Shown: positions 36,301 through 48,725, counted from the first letter of the stretch. The stretch: 64,000 bases of DNA from Pezicula radicicola (GCA_003008705.1 PDUO01000005.1:3997-67996), one strand, 5' to 3'. Notes: a model not told the origin generated them from the sequence alone. A program made the numbers and translations.

Positions 36301-39300
36301 CTCTTTTCGCAACACAATATTCCTGCGCCAAGACCTGGATTGATTGTGGAGTCAATATTTCCGCCATTGTCGGCCATAGCTTTGGCGAGTTGACTGGGCT
36401 CTGTGTTTCTGGTGTCTGGTCTCTCAAAGATGCTCTCACTTTTATTTCAGCTCGAGCTCGTCTAATCCAGGATCGCTGGGGCAACGAAAAGGGATCCATG
36501 CTTGCGGTAGAGGCAGAGCTAGCCGATGTTCAAAAGTTTCTGGCACGAGCCCAGGAATCTTCTGGAAGCGACACAGCTGTCACCATCGCCTGTTACAATG
36601 GTCCTAGGTCCTTTACTCTGGCTGGCTCAGTTGCAGCTGTCGAGGCCGCCGAAAGTCTGGCTAGAAACGACTCGATATACTCGAGCATGAAGGTGAAGAG
36701 GCTTAATGTGACCAATGCCTTCCACTGTGCGCTTGTGGATCCTCTGAAGGATGATCTAGAATTGCTGGGTCACAAGATCACCTTCCACGAGCCAACCATC
36801 CGCCTTGAACGAGCAACTGAGTTGATGGGAACTAACCGGTTTGATGCTGGCTATGGGGCCCGTCACTTGAGAAATCCGGTTTTCTTCAACCACGCTGTAC
36901 AGAGGCTTGCCAAAGAATATCCTACTGCCATCTGGCTTGAAGCCGGGTCAAACTCCACGGTAACCGCTATGGCAAGCCGTGCTCTTAGATCGCCCAGCTC
37001 GTCCCACTTCCAGCCAGTCAACGTTACAGGAGATGATTCCCTACAGTTTTTGGTGGACGCAACCACCAGACTCTGGCGAGAGGGCCTGAACGTTACCTTC
37101 TGGGCTCACCATGCCAAGCAGATATCGGACTATACGCCTGTAATCTTGCCTCCGTATCAGTTCGAGAAGTCGAGGCATTGGATGGAACTCAAGAAGCCGT
37201 TGTCGTTGGAGGCTCCCGTTGTAGAGGCGCCACCACAGCAAATTGACGTGCCAAAGGGTCTGACGTCTTTTGCTGGGTACCGAGATGATGATAAACGGTC
37301 CGTCCGATTCCGCGTCAATACTTCCACTGAAAAGTTCCAGTGTATGGTATCGGCTCATATCATGGCCCACACTGCTGCGGCGATGCCTGGCATGTTCCAG
37401 GTAGAGGTTGCGCTAGATGCGTTGACGACTCTACGATCAGAGTTCCAGGACTTTTCCTACCAGCCAGAGTTGCAAGGGCTGGCATACTTCAGTCCACTCG
37501 TGGCAGGTCCTGATCGGGTTGTGTGGTTGGATGCAGAATCAAAGGACGACGACGGTTTCGTCTGGGAATGGCAGCTCCTCGCCGTCGAAGCAAACGGTTC
37601 ACTAACTCGTCATACTTCCGCAACGATGGTGTTCCGGCCAATCAACGACCCTCAAGTACTAAGCGACTTTGCACGACTAGCACGTTTGAGCGGCCAGCAG
37701 CGATGCCTCCCTCTGTTGGATGGAAGCGAAGCAACCGACGTACTCCAGGGCCGGAACATCTATCGAGCCTTCGAGCCAGTGATTGATTACAAGGAATTGT
37801 ATCGTCATCTCACCAAGCTTGTCGGCAAAAACCTCGAGTCGGCCGGCCGCGTTCTTAAGTCCTATGAAGCAGACGGCTGGCTTGACTCCATCTTGACTGA
37901 TTGCTTCTGCCAAGTAGCTGGCATATTTGTCAACTTGATGACGGACACGGCAGATCTGTCTGAGAGAGGCATCTACGTCGGCGATAGAGTTGATCGCTGG
38001 ATTCGAGCCCCGGGATTGCGAACTGATCCTTCGAATCCACGGGTTTGGGAAGTCTATGCTGTGAGCCACCTCGAGTCTGAGACATCCTATGTCAGCGATG
38101 TATTCGCTTTCGATGCCCGTGATGGATCGCTGATTGAGGCGGTTCTGGGCATTCGATATTGTAAAGTGCCCATGGGAGGCATGCGTAAAGTCCTGTCCCG
38201 CTATGTCCCATCGGGACAGCAATCGTCCATCCCTGCACCAGCTCCAGCTCCAGCCCTGGCTCAGTCTCCTCCACCTCTCATGGCCAGTTCGACATTGAAC
38301 ACTACACCCGCAAAGGCCTCGAAGAAAGTCAATGGCGTGAAGAAGGCTACACAGCCTTCAGGCCCGGATGTTCCCGCAAAGACTCGCGAGATCTTGTGCA
38401 ACCTCTCTGGTGTTGAGCCTGACGAGATTAAAGAGGACTCCGACCTTGTCGAACTTGGCATAGATTCTCTCATGGCGATGGAGCTCATTCGCGAGGTGGA
38501 TGCTGCATTCAAGTGTACACTGGAGACTGAACAATTAATGTCGTTAACCGATTTCCAGAGCCTCGTAGTCTGCATCCGGACCACGCTTGGCATAGGCGAA
38601 CCAGAAGCAAATGGTGTTACAGAAGACACTTCGTCCGACGAAGAGGGAAACGTAACACCAGCGACGACAGCGACAAACGGATCAACCTCCCATGTTAACG
38701 GTGTCAATGGCGTGAATGGCAAGATTACCAATGGCTACGCGTCGCCTTTGGCTCACGGTACCGTCCTGCCACCTTCGACGGTCCTAGACGTTTTTGCCGA
38801 AACAAAGTCCTCCACTGATAAATTCATCATAGAAGGGCATATGGGTAATTACTACAAGGAGATCCGACCCAGATCCACGCAGCTTTGCGTTGCATACTTT
38901 GTGGAAGCTCTTGAGCAGCTAGGTTGTTCGATCCGATCTGCCAAAGCAGGCCAGAAACTCCAACGTATCACATACTTGCCCAAGCATGAAAAGTTCATGA
39001 AGGTTCTTTATGATATGCTGGAGACAGAAGCTCGTCTGATTGACATCAACGGTTCGGAGATTACACGCACTGGTGTTGCATGCCCAGCTAAGCCTGCTGC
39101 ACAGCTATTGAAAGAGTTGCTTCGTGACGAGCCCATTCATTCGCCCGAGTTCAAACTCGCCGCATTGACAGGATCTAAACTGGCTGACTGTCTGGTCGGG
39201 AAGCAGGATGGTCTTCAGATCATCTTCGGATCAGCCGAAGGCCGACAGACCGTCTCAGATGTGTACGCCGTATCGCCCATCAATAATGTTTGGATCGAAC

Positions 39301-41192
39301 AAGCTACATCTTTTCTCGAGCAACTCCTCAACCAACTCCCCAAGGATGGACAGACAGTGAACATTCTGGAGATGGGAGCCGGCACAGGCGGCACGACATG
39401 TACAGTGGTGCGAATGCTCGCCCGCCTTGGAGTGCCAGTCAAGTATACCATGACTGATCTCTCGCCCTCTTTGATAGCAGCTGCTAGGAAGAGATTCAAG
39501 CAGCACACATTCATGGACTTCAAGGTAGTCAACATTGAGTCGCCTCCGGATGAAAAATTCCTGCAAAGCCAACATATCATCCTTGCCAACGCTTGCGTGC
39601 ACGCAACACGAAGTCTGCCGATCTCATTGAGCAACATCCACCGCATGTTGCGTCCGGACGGTATCTTGCTGCTTCTAGAGGAAACTGAGCAGTTACCGTG
39701 GGTTGATTTTGTCTTCGGTCTGCTGGAAGGCTGGTGGCTGTTCGAGGATGGACGAAACCACGCACAGGCGTCTGCAGCTCATTGGGAAAGGATTCTTCGC
39801 GAGGTGGGCTTTGGCCACGTCGACTGGACAGAAGGAAACTGCCGCGAAGCAGAGGTTCAGCGGATCATCATCGCACATGCGTCTGACTCCAGGTATGATC
39901 GCGTGCCAATGTCCCTTCCTTCTTCTTCCCCGAGAGGCGCCAAGTTGACAGATACCACAGATCGGCAGGCGGTCATTAACAAATTCATCCATAAATACAC
40001 GGTGGACTTCGTTCCACCACCCACCGCGGCCGATTCACCTCACACCGGACCCATTACCACACAGAAATATATACTCATCACTGGCGCCACAGGGAGCTTG
40101 GGTGCCCATATTGTAGCTGCCTTAGCAAAGCTCTCAGATGTTCACACCGTGGTTTGTCTCAATCGTCTAGCAACCATCGATGCGACAACACGTCAGCAGG
40201 ATGCCTTCAAATTGAGAGGCATCACACTCGAGCCCAGTGTTATATCCAAGGTGAAAGTACTAGAGGCCGACACAAGCAAACCAATGCTCGGTTTACCCTT
40301 GCAGACATACCAGTCACTAGTGCAATCCACCACGCACATTGTTCACAACGCGTGGCCTATGAGTCTCACGCGGTCAACCGAGGCGTATGAGCCGCAGTTC
40401 AAAGTCATGGACAACCTGATCCAACTCGCAAACCTCGCTACCGCCGGCCGGCCATCCTCCTTCCAGTTCGGCTTCCAGCTCATTTCGTCAATCGGCGTAG
40501 TTGGCTATTATCCGCTGCTAACTGGTCGCCCGTTAGCACCTGAAGAGCCTGGTGCGGCTGATACAGCCCTTCCTGTCGGGTATGCCGACGCAAAGCTCGT
40601 TTGCGAGCGCATGCTTGAAAAGACACTGCGCCAGTACCCAGAACGGTTCCGTGCCATGGCGGTGCGGATCGCACAGATTACTGGGTCGAAAACCAATGGA
40701 TACTGGAACCCGCTTGAACATTTCTCCTTCTTCATCAAGTCGTCACAGGCTCTCAAGACACTTCCAGACCTACGAGGGACACTCTCATGGTGCCCTGTCA
40801 ATGACGTAGCCGACACATTGCGAGACCTCTTGATGTCCGACAAGGAACCATACGCCATTTACCATATCGAGAACCCATCCCGACAGCCATGGCAAGAGAT
40901 GATCGAGACACTAGCACACGGTTTAGACGTTCCCCATGAGAACATTGTACCGTATGAGCAGTGGATGGAGCGAGTTGAGCAGTTCGCGGCGTCTGCTAAC
41001 GACAATCCGGCGAAGCAGTTGATGGATTTCTGGGAGAACCATTTTCCTCGGATGTCATGTGGAGGGCTTATTTTGGACACACGGAAGAGTAGGGAACATT
41101 CAAAGCATCTACAAGAGTTGGGACCAGTGCCTAGTGACCTGGTGATGAAGTATATTTCTGCGTGGAAGAAGTCGGGATTTTTGTACCCTTAG
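33331..41192 (+). CDS. Non-reducing polyketide synthase, SAT-KS-MAT-PT-ACP-CMeT-R
   Basis: Two exons, 33331-33954 and 34011-41192 (intron 56 bp), encode 2601 aa. Domains: SAT (1-370, GLCTG nucleophile motif, FHW histidine after the intron); KS (about 386-800, Cys550 in DTACSSS); MAT (about 900-1215, Ser998 in GHSFG); PT (about 1300-1610, His1324 and Asp1505); one ACP (phosphopantetheine Ser1694 in GIDSL); C-methyltransferase (about 1780-2170, EMGAGTGGTT); and a C-terminal NAD(P)H thioester reductase (from about 2225, TGATGSLG, Y-x3-K in GYADAKL). Pro/Ala and VNG-rich linkers flank the ACP. All catalytic residues looked for are present. This architecture belongs to 3-methylorcinaldehyde synthase, TropA, CitS and SorB: a C-methylated aromatic tetra- to hexaketide is released reductively as an aldehyde. 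It is the scaffold maker of the cluster. Confidence 0.96.
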
Positions 41193-42084
41193 TTAAAGCT
41201 GCGTTTTAAAATAAAAAGTGCATATTTTTCCAGTCTCCGACCCCCTGCGAGCACGTGACCCAACTATATGAGTGGCAGTGTACGCGGTATGCTTCTTAGA
41301 AGGAGGTACGACTGGAAAGAAGATTGTTTCCCCGGGAGGGATTGTTACTAACAAATAGGCTTTCTTAGTATGAAACTTAGTATAACCTTAGCAGGCGATT
41401 TTTCCTATTTCAGGTCTATAAACGAGGCCATTTCCTCTCACTTTGCTCAAGGATTCAGCACCCCCTTAATTAAGCGAACGGGTGATCTTCAAGCTCGAAC
41501 CACCAGATCCACTTTATATATAAATACAAGGCAATTCTACGTTGTATAAGGTTTTTGAAGTATAGAGGCGAGCCTCGCTTAGTGCATACACATCTTATTA
41601 GTCTAAGCTTGTGAGAGGAGACAGACAAAGGGATAAACGAGGCTATTTTCCTATTTAGAGATATAGACGAGGACATTTCAGGCTATTTCATAAAGAAATA
41701 CAAGCAATCTTACCTCAGGTAATACTACCTTAGACTCTAAAATCGAATTATATGGTCATTGTAATTGGAACTAATATAGGCTCTAAAATCCAATCATATT
41801 AGCTCTACATCCCGGCCCTTCTAAGAAGTCACGTGGGCCTACCAGGCCTTACCAATGTATTATAGCTTATATTTTAGGAAGACATTAACTTCTACTCTAA
41901 GCCTCTTATAGCTACCACCTACAAAGCAGTAACCCCTTAAGGCCTAAGTATTTTCGCCTACTATAGACGTTATAATCCTCTATAATGTACGTTTCCCGCA
42001 GATCCTTTTCTTGCAGCTGTTGCTTTGCAAACACTGTGAGACCAATCCTCAGCATATCCATCACCCTTTCTTTCGAGGGCCTGC
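41193..42084. other. Intergenic with dispersed repeat copy A
   Basis: From 41288 to about 41800 the sequence matches another copy at 53532-53820 in the same orientation: shared blocks include TATGCTTCTTAG, GGAGGTACGACT, AAAGAAGATTGTTTCC, CTATAAACGAG and ATTGGAACTAATATRGG. Copy A is longer and carries an extra central piece. It is a transposon- or LTR-derived repeat; no coding capacity is seen. Confidence 0.6.
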
Positions 42085-42460
42085 GAATGTTGTTTCCCAA
42101 TTCAGGACGCAGGGTTATCATTGCCGCTCGCCGTGCCACATGCCGCGCCTGGGCAAAATACTCAATTCCAACCTATTCCTACTACTTTAATCCCATCCCC
42201 TTCAATCAAAACAGCTCGGTGCACTCCCAAGAATGCGTATTTATGTTTGATAGCACCAGCGGATATGACTATGGAAAGATAGGAAATCTATTTACGAACG
42301 AACCTGAATCTTTTTATGATTTAGCTATGTTTATGAGCCGAAATTGAGCGAGTTTTATGCCACGACAGATTCAAATGCGTGGAGGAATGACAGCAACGCG
42401 TCGCAAAATCAACCGAAATAGCCGAAGAATATAATTTATGAGACATTAGAGTATATGTTT
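42085..42460 (+). pseudogene. C-terminal relic of a type-B carboxylesterase/lipase
   Basis: The frame at 42100-42347 reads AARRATCRAWAKYSIPTYSYYFNP, ..VHSQECVFMF and SFYDLAMFMSRN, the pattern of the last quarter of type-B carboxylesterases. It continues in other frames (WASF.., DSNAWRNDSNASQNQPK) to PKNIIYET near 42430, interrupted by a stop where a Trp is expected. The catalytic core is absent. Confidence 0.55.
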
Positions 42461-44237
42461 TGGTGTAATTTCGGCTGCGTCACAGACTTTTATTCACCCA
42501 CTATACTATCTGAAAGGCGTTCAACACGGCTTGTGGAAGCAATTGCACGCCCGGAACATCTGGCTAAGGATACATCGGCACCAAGGCCGGCAACGACTTT
42601 TACATCCACGTGGTGCCGGCTGGGAACCTGTGAATGCTTTTGCTCTGGGGCATTTGCAGAGCCAAGAAGAGTCGCCACCAGCCGGTACTGTGCGCAGGCT
42701 GGGGCTACGGTTAAAGGGGGCTCTAAAGCTCTACTACCTATAAGCGACAAGGGAACAGTTTAAAAACCACCTAACACACGACCACAAAATCGGTCCTATA
42801 ATCAGTAGATATAGGGCTATAAGATAGGGCACCCTCAAGGTGCTCTTAGGCTACTCTGTTAAAAGGAGATATCGCTATAGGTTAGGATAAGCGTTAGAAA
42901 GATATAGTTATAATAAAAGCGAACGATACGCCTTGGTATATTTGAACTCACGTAGAGAACGACAAGGGACTTTAGTTAGTGGGAGGGATAACACTATGTT
43001 GGCTGTTCTAGGTATAGAGAGGATATAAGTGGATGAGCTCCTACTAGACACGGCCGACCTTGTTAGAGAGATCTTGCAAGGTAGCGCGAAACAGACCCGG
43101 TAATCTACGGGGCGTAGTATATAATAGAAGTGACAGAAGACTAGGTAGGCGACTGTAATTACGACACTTTCTATATGGCTCGACACGGACGCGCGTGTTG
43201 GTCTAGTAAGAGCAGAATCCTAATAATAGCTCTTAAGGATAAGAGTCTTTAGGCTAGTTATGGAGGTAGGCGTAAGGTGTAAACTAGTATTGGTTTGTGA
43301 ATTTGGTCTACCCTATATAGTAACCGACAATTAGTTTGAGGTAAAACTATATTTTACCACAAAAACTTACTAAACTACTTTAAGATACCTCCTAATATAA
43401 TAGTTCTATTATAAATATTAACTATTTTTAACTTTTATGATTTTTATATATAAAATTAATAAAAAAAAGTTACTTTTCTATAACCTATTAAAGTAAAGGT
43501 GTATATTAACATAATAATATAAACTATAAAAATCTATAGAAGAGGAATTTATATTTTTATAACTCTTTATATAGTTCTTAATTTTCTAAAGTATTAATTA
43601 TAAGTGTATTAAGTTATTAAAAATAGGAAACCTAGTAAAATTATGATTTTGGTGTAAATCTCGCTGCTAGCTCAAACTAATTGTTTAGTAGTATAGAGGC
43701 GGATAAAGGCTCAAAGTGGATAGAAGGTAGAGGGTCTATGTAGGTAGATAGGGCCTTGACTCTACAATATATTGTCTAGCTAGAGAATAAAAATCAATAC
43801 TTGCACGGAAGGCTATAGAAGTAGGTAGACTTCTACTAAAACAGTTCAACGGTGCTAAATCTACGATTATTGACATTGTAAGAGTAAAGAGACAAAAATC
43901 TCTAAGAAACACAGGAAACCAATATCCATATGTTGACCGGAACAGGTAAAAATGAGACTATGTGAATAAATTGAATGAATTCTAGTGTTCTAGTGGTTCC
44001 ATTCGTAAGGAATTGGGGCCCTCTATATATATCAATTCTTCGCTAAGGAAAGCACACGAATCGCAGCATAATTGAGAGTAATGCCAGGTAAATCAGCCAA
44101 CTGAATTATGTACTCAATGGCATAAAGATCATGAATCAGGCCAAGCCATGGCAACTAGTGATGGCCACGGAATACGTGTCTGAATATGGCCCCGAATATG
44201 GCTGACACCAGATGAGAGAAATAAACAACCATCAAGT
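42461..44237. other. Intergenic; putative MITE at 43327-43684
   Basis: 42470-43260 holds no gene I can support. 43327-43340 (ACAATTAGTTTGAG) is perfectly inverted at 43671-43684, with partly matching sequence continuing inside; the 358-bp unit is AT-rich and RIP-like. 43690-44237 is the region beyond the 3-prime end of the serine hydrolase. Confidence 0.5.
43327..43684. mobile_element. Putative MITE with 14-bp perfect inverted termini
   Basis: Perfect 14-bp inverted termini plus imperfect extension (TTTTACCA/ TTTACACC-type blocks) enclose a 330-bp AT-rich non-coding interior. Size and structure fit a non-autonomous DNA element; no clear target-site duplication was found. Confidence 0.45.
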
Positions 44238-45143
44238 CTAATATACTCCCGTCATCTTTGCCAGTAGACGGATCTCTTGCGCCACAAGTGATACATCGCG
44301 GCGTTTCAGTGCCACCCGATGATCTCCATCCCACACAACCAACCTCCTACTGTCAGGATGGCAATAGTCTTCAAACAGTTGTCGATGAAGATCTAGTCCC
44401 AGATCTCGTATCCCATGCACATGCACTGTTGGGATGCGCAATACATGGCCCTCATTCCAAAGTGTTGGCCTACAGAAGCCTTTGACGTCGGTAATCTGCG
44501 AAGCGTCCGGCAAAGGGGGGTTCAATATTTTGTTCGGCTCCAGAGAGATAAGAGGTGCTCGACCTGCTAGCAGGACACCGAAGCGGAAATTGGGGTCAGT
44601 ATTCTGCGTACCCAGCGTCTCATTCCGAATTTGCTGGCGATATAACAGGCTGGCGCACACCTTTGCCCCCTGACTGAAGCCCAGTAGGGCTACCCAATCA
44701 CCTGTAGCGCCAAGTTCGTCGTCTTGGTGCATTGCGTTCTCTAGCGACTGATCGAGCTGCCTCACGACGTCCTCGGGCCTGATTTCGGGATGCACTGGGA
44801 GCCATCGTAGCCAACGTTTAAAAGGACCCCAGTTACTGTATACCGACATTACGTCTGGTCCTGCGTGAGACGGAAACGAAGCCTCAGCAAAAACCAGCCT
44901 GAACTCATGTTTGAGCTGGTCTATAAGCTTTCGGCACTGAGCGTGGAATATTCGTGCATTGGTGCCTCCACCGTGGAGACATAGGATTCGGGGTAGGTGG
45001 AGGGTCTGGCTCTCCGCGATGGGAGTCGGTTCAAAGTCCATTGTCTCGTCAATGGAATTGCAAGCTTGTACTGTTCTTGCTGGCTCCGTGGATGTTGTTT
45101 CGACTGCCAGAGTTGTGCTCAGACGAAGGCAGGTACAGGACAA
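44238..45143 (-). CDS. FSH1-family serine hydrolase
   Basis: Intronless, up to 301 aa. Alpha/beta-hydrolase fold: LCLHGGGTNA oxyanion region, nucleophile elbow GFSQG (Ser157), Asp247 in HGIRDLG, and His275 in WDGDHRV; the triad is complete. The first 34 residues are Ser/Thr-rich, and an internal ATG at 45041 gives the length usual for the family, so the true start may be there. Such hydrolases sit beside methylating, reductively releasing polyketide synthases (CitA next to CitS in citrinin). There they help turnover by hydrolysing stalled or shunt thioesters. A cytosolic editing or ester-cleaving role is inferred. It shares an upstream region, now carrying a MULE remnant, with the divergent monooxygenase at 46466. 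Confidence 0.88.
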   Translation of the reverse strand: MSCTCLRLSTTLAVETTSTEPARTVQACNSIDETMDFEPTPIAESQTLHLPRILCLHGGGTNARIFHAQCRKLIDQLKHEFRLVFAEASFPSHAGPDVMSVYSNWGPFKRWLRWLPVHPEIRPEDVVRQLDQSLENAMHQDDELGATGDWVALLGFSQGAKVCASLLYRQQIRNETLGTQNTDPNFRFGVLLAGRAPLISLEPNKILNPPLPDASQITDVKGFCRPTLWNEGHVLRIPTVHVHGIRDLGLDLHRQLFEDYCHPDSRRLVVWDGDHRVALKRRDVSLVAQEIRLLAKMTGVY

Positions 45144-45383
45144 GAAAATGTACAGAGTTGCTGGGTATAACAGAGGAGCCTCGGCGGATTGCGAAACCGG
45201 GATGGAAAAACAATATCCAATAGGACTCGAGGTAAAGTAAAGCCATGTTCCTCAAGATTGATATGCATGAAAGGCCCCGAAAAGGAAAGTGTCGGCAGCC
45301 ACCACGATTAGTGCAGCGTACCATCTTCGATGCAGGTCCGAGGTGACAGCTCAGGATAAATTCGCAACATCGCAGATCACTTC
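45144..45383. other. Serine hydrolase 5-prime flank
   Basis: No element recognised between the hydrolase start and the left terminus of the MULE remnant, whose outermost bases may be nearer 45384-45391. Confidence 0.4.
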
Positions 45384-46022
45384 TATTTTCGACAATATTC
45401 GCACCTAGGTATCAATATAACTAGACTTATCCGTTTTAGCTAGTATCCTCCAATACTAGGCCCTTACTTTCTGGCTTAGTTGTAACTCAATAAGTACAGG
45501 TTCCCTTTACGTTCCAGAATCAACTACATCAAATACAGCCCTGAAAATTGATCAATTTGACCAATTTGATCCTTCAGACCCCCCCCCCTTTTTTTTTAGA
45601 GAGGATCTTTTTGAGGCTATTCAGAACTGGTCCAAGCTACGAGGCTACGCATTTACCACTAATAGAAGTAAAAGAATCTATTGCTCGTGCGATCGCTGTC
45701 CTTTTTATTGCTTTTGCCTTCTTACCTGACCAATCAGAGGCTACGTACAAATTGGCATGGACTCAAATTAAGTGTCTTTTTAATAAATTACCCCCATAGT
45801 AGTACTTTTTGGTGATATTACTGGCATAGTAGAGTGGGGTTGGGAAATTACTGATTGTATTTCTGAATATCGTTCTCGACTACTCCAATGTTTGCCTGAA
45901 TATACTAACTAGGCGCTTTAATCTAAACGAGCAAACAAGGGTTAGTATTATGGGATATTATTAGCTAAAAATGGTAACTCTAGTTATATTCGTACCTAGG
46001 TGCGAATATTATCAAAAATAAA
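45384..46022 (+). mobile_element. Internally deleted MULE with 34-bp terminal inverted repeats
   Basis: 45391-45424 and 45980-46013 are near-perfect inverted copies (core ATATTCGCACCTAGGTA, then ATATAACTAG). Inside, frames on the plus strand read FREDLFEAIQNWSKLRGYAFTT (about 45597-45660), the N-terminal zinc-finger/FAR1-like start of fungal MULE transposases. After a frameshift comes FIAFAFLPDQSEATYKLAW (about 45706-45764), resembling the MULE transposase core. Only about 640 bp remain of an element that is normally several kb. It lies in the divergent promoter between hydrolase and monooxygenase. Confidence 0.75.
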
Positions 46023-46465
46023 AATAATCTGCGGTACTCTGAAGTGCGGATCTATTCTGAGCCCTGAATGTCCGTCGTACTTGCATGGATACTGTAATGC
46101 GACATCGTTAAACGACTACCCGTCTGCAAGGCTTGTCACTGCGAGGGACCCACACGGCATTGCTCAGGTCGCTTAGAAACTCCGAACCGACGAAGGGTCA
46201 ACGGGGCCTCAATGTTCTATGCCCGTCGCTTACTGCAGAACTATTCATTGAGCACTCGGATTTTAATCATGCGTATCCGAGATAGCCAGGCTTGTTTGTC
46301 TGGTGTATTATGAAGAGCTGATCTATTGGAGGCACAAATGCTCTCGCCAATTTTATTGTTCTAACACAGGTACCTTCGTATTCAGCCGAGCATTGGTCGC
46401 TCGTTTGATACTCATTGAAATCATTCTCCATCAAGAATTGTTTGTTGGTCGAATATACCGCCATA
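46023..46465 (+). promoter_or_regulatory. Upstream region of the TropB-like monooxygenase
   Basis: 443 bp separate the MULE terminus from the monooxygenase ATG. No TATA or repeated motif stood out. Confidence 0.35.
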
Positions 46466-48065
46466 ATGGGATCTTTTGTACTAGGAGATGACAACCTTGA
46501 GGTTGCCATCGTTGGAGGTGGCATCGTTGGGCTCGTGCTCGCCGCCGGCTTGATCCGTCGACATATCAAGGTCAGAATCTTTGAGCAGGCTGAAGGGTTC
46601 CGTGAGATAGGAGCCGGCATTGGCTTTAATCCAGCTGCGAAAGGATGCATGGAGATGATTGATCCTGCCATCATCGCAGCCTTGCGCATCGGTGGATCAG
46701 TTTCGGTCTCAGCTGCTGACGAAAACGATCCACACGATTATTTGCGCTGGGTTGATGGATACAATCAGCGTCGCCCGGATGACCCTTCCTACCAGAAGCT
46801 CTACCTCAAGACGGATGCTGGGTATAAGGGGATCGAAGGGATCCGTCGTGATCAATTCTTAGAAGAGCTAGGAAAGATATTCCGGCCGGGAGTAATTGAG
46901 TTTAGGAAGCGTCTCAACAATATCGTAGAGGGGGAGGGCGACGATGAGAAGCTTCTGCTCCAGTTTGAAGACGGAACAACTGCAGCAGTTGATGCTGGTG
47001 AGCCCTGCCAGTGATCTAATTCTTGTCCTTTTCATCAAAATTCGACGATCCTTCACTAGTTTTTTTATATACCAAATATCTGACTCGATTATAGTCATTG
47101 GATGTGATGGAATTAAGTCCAAAACAAGAGAGATACTACTCGGCAAGGACACAACTGCTGGCCAGCCTTCCTACACCCACGTCAACTTCTATGGCACACT
47201 TATTCCCATGGAAAAGGCGGTGAGCATGTTGGGGGAATATAAAGCCAAGGTCTTCTACAACCACATTGGACCAAAGGCAAACGTCCTCCACTATCCTGTT
47301 GCGAACGGCACTCTCTGCAATGTCACAGCGTTTATTCGCAACCCCGAAGAATGGCCTAAAGATAAGCCAACAACCGCGATAGGCTATCGGAAGGATATTC
47401 AAGCTGGGCTTGAAAACTGGAATCCTGCCATCCGCGGCCTTATTGACTTGTTTCCAGAGCAGCTCCCTATGTGGGCCGTTTTTGATCTGTGGGAGTATCC
47501 TCTGCCCTTTTATAACCGAGATAGGATCTGCGTGGCTGGTGATGCGGCACACGCCAGTAGTCCTCATCACGGTGCTGGTGCAGGAATGGGCATGGAAGAC
47601 GCCTTATGCCTATCGGTGCTTTTGAGCGAGGTTGTAATGACTCTTAGACAAGGCAAAGCAACCAAGAAAGAGGCCATATCTACTGCTTTCGAAGTTTACG
47701 ATGGTGCTAGACGTATCCGTAGTCAATGGCTCGTCAATAGTAGCCGTAGAATATGCGACTTGCACCACCAAGATGACTGGGTTGATCCCACCAAATGGAT
47801 CAAGGCTGAGACCTGTTTTGAGGAGATCAAGGATCGCACGTTTAAGATCTGGGATCATAACCATAACGCTATGGTGAGAGAATCAGTTGAGAAATACAGT
47901 AGGACAATCAACCGGTTACATGCCGAAAGAATGAGGGAGACCCCAGCAAATGTTGCATCAATAACGAAGGTGGTCTCGAGTTCCCTGACAAACAGGTTAT
48001 CCACTGAGAAAGGGATAACAGAGAGCTCATCTACAAATGGATCTGTAGTGGGCGAATCGTCTTAG
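46466..48065 (+). CDS. FAD-dependent monooxygenase of the TropB/SorbC/AzaH type
   Basis: Exons 46466-46997 and 47095-48065 (intron 97 bp), 500 aa. The ATG at 46466 is preferred over 46415 because it places the GGGIVG dinucleotide motif about 17 residues from the start. Features: [13 protein letters not shown] after strand 2; [19 protein letters not shown] (DG motif) across the splice site; [14 protein letters not shown] (FAD ribityl motif GD); and the family-specific tail with SSRRICDL and CFEEIKDR. Relatives hydroxylate and dearomatise C-methylated resorcyl or orcyl aldehydes (TropB in tropolones, SorbC in sorbicillinoids, AzaH in azaphilones). It is the expected second step after the PKS. 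The region equivalent to TropB Arg206 reads NFYGTLI and lacks the Arg. Confidence 0.93.
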
Positions 48066-48725
48066 AGGGGTCTTTGGTGGTCGGCGTTTCCACAGTCGAG
48101 TTGTTGCAGACCGAGTTGCACATGAAGGAACTAGTCGCGCCTGTACCACAATTGACAGAACCCTTGTCAAACAGGTTAGTACAATGGGCCTCCAAGGGAA
48201 TAGTTATTTTTATTCAAGAAGTTGGTGTGTAACTACATATCGAAATATATGCTAGAGTTGAGCCAACCACGTGGGAGGCTTAGAGCATTGCGTTTATTGT
48301 AACTTGTGAAGATAATGAACAAAAATCAAGTACAGTCAGTAACAACATGTACTTAAGGTAGCAACACTTCCAAGCAGCATCCGAAGCTTGCCCATCACAT
48401 GGAGTGGGGTTTGCTTCTGCCCTACAACCACAAGTAGCGATTATGCCTGCTAGTTCGTAGGTAGCAATGAAGTTTGCCTAATTCAACGTTATAGATGCAA
48501 CTTCGCCATTAACGAAGATTTAACAGTCAGCAGGTTACAGCAGCTCTACTAGGTGACATTGTGTAAGACGGGATCTGTTCAATAAATATACATGCACTTC
48601 ATAGTATATTAACATGATGGCCTGTTGAAAACGAATGAATTCATGAGTTGGTCATCTAAAGGAGAGCTACATAAAATATCAGAGTACGCTAGGAGACTCC
48701 TCCTGTCTCGCCTTTATCTCTTCAA
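48066..48725. other. Convergent intergenic region
   Basis: Lies between the 3-prime ends of the monooxygenase and the 2OG dioxygenase. No gene, repeat or terminator hairpin recognised. Confidence 0.45.

Noticed and set aside
35327..38731. Long antisense frames (137-181 codons) within the PKS
   Set aside because: They mirror the codon bias of the real gene on the opposite strand and contain no domains.
42455..42763. Overlapping 70-102-codon frames on both strands
   Set aside because: Three frames open at once from GC-rich composition; no protein-like motif.
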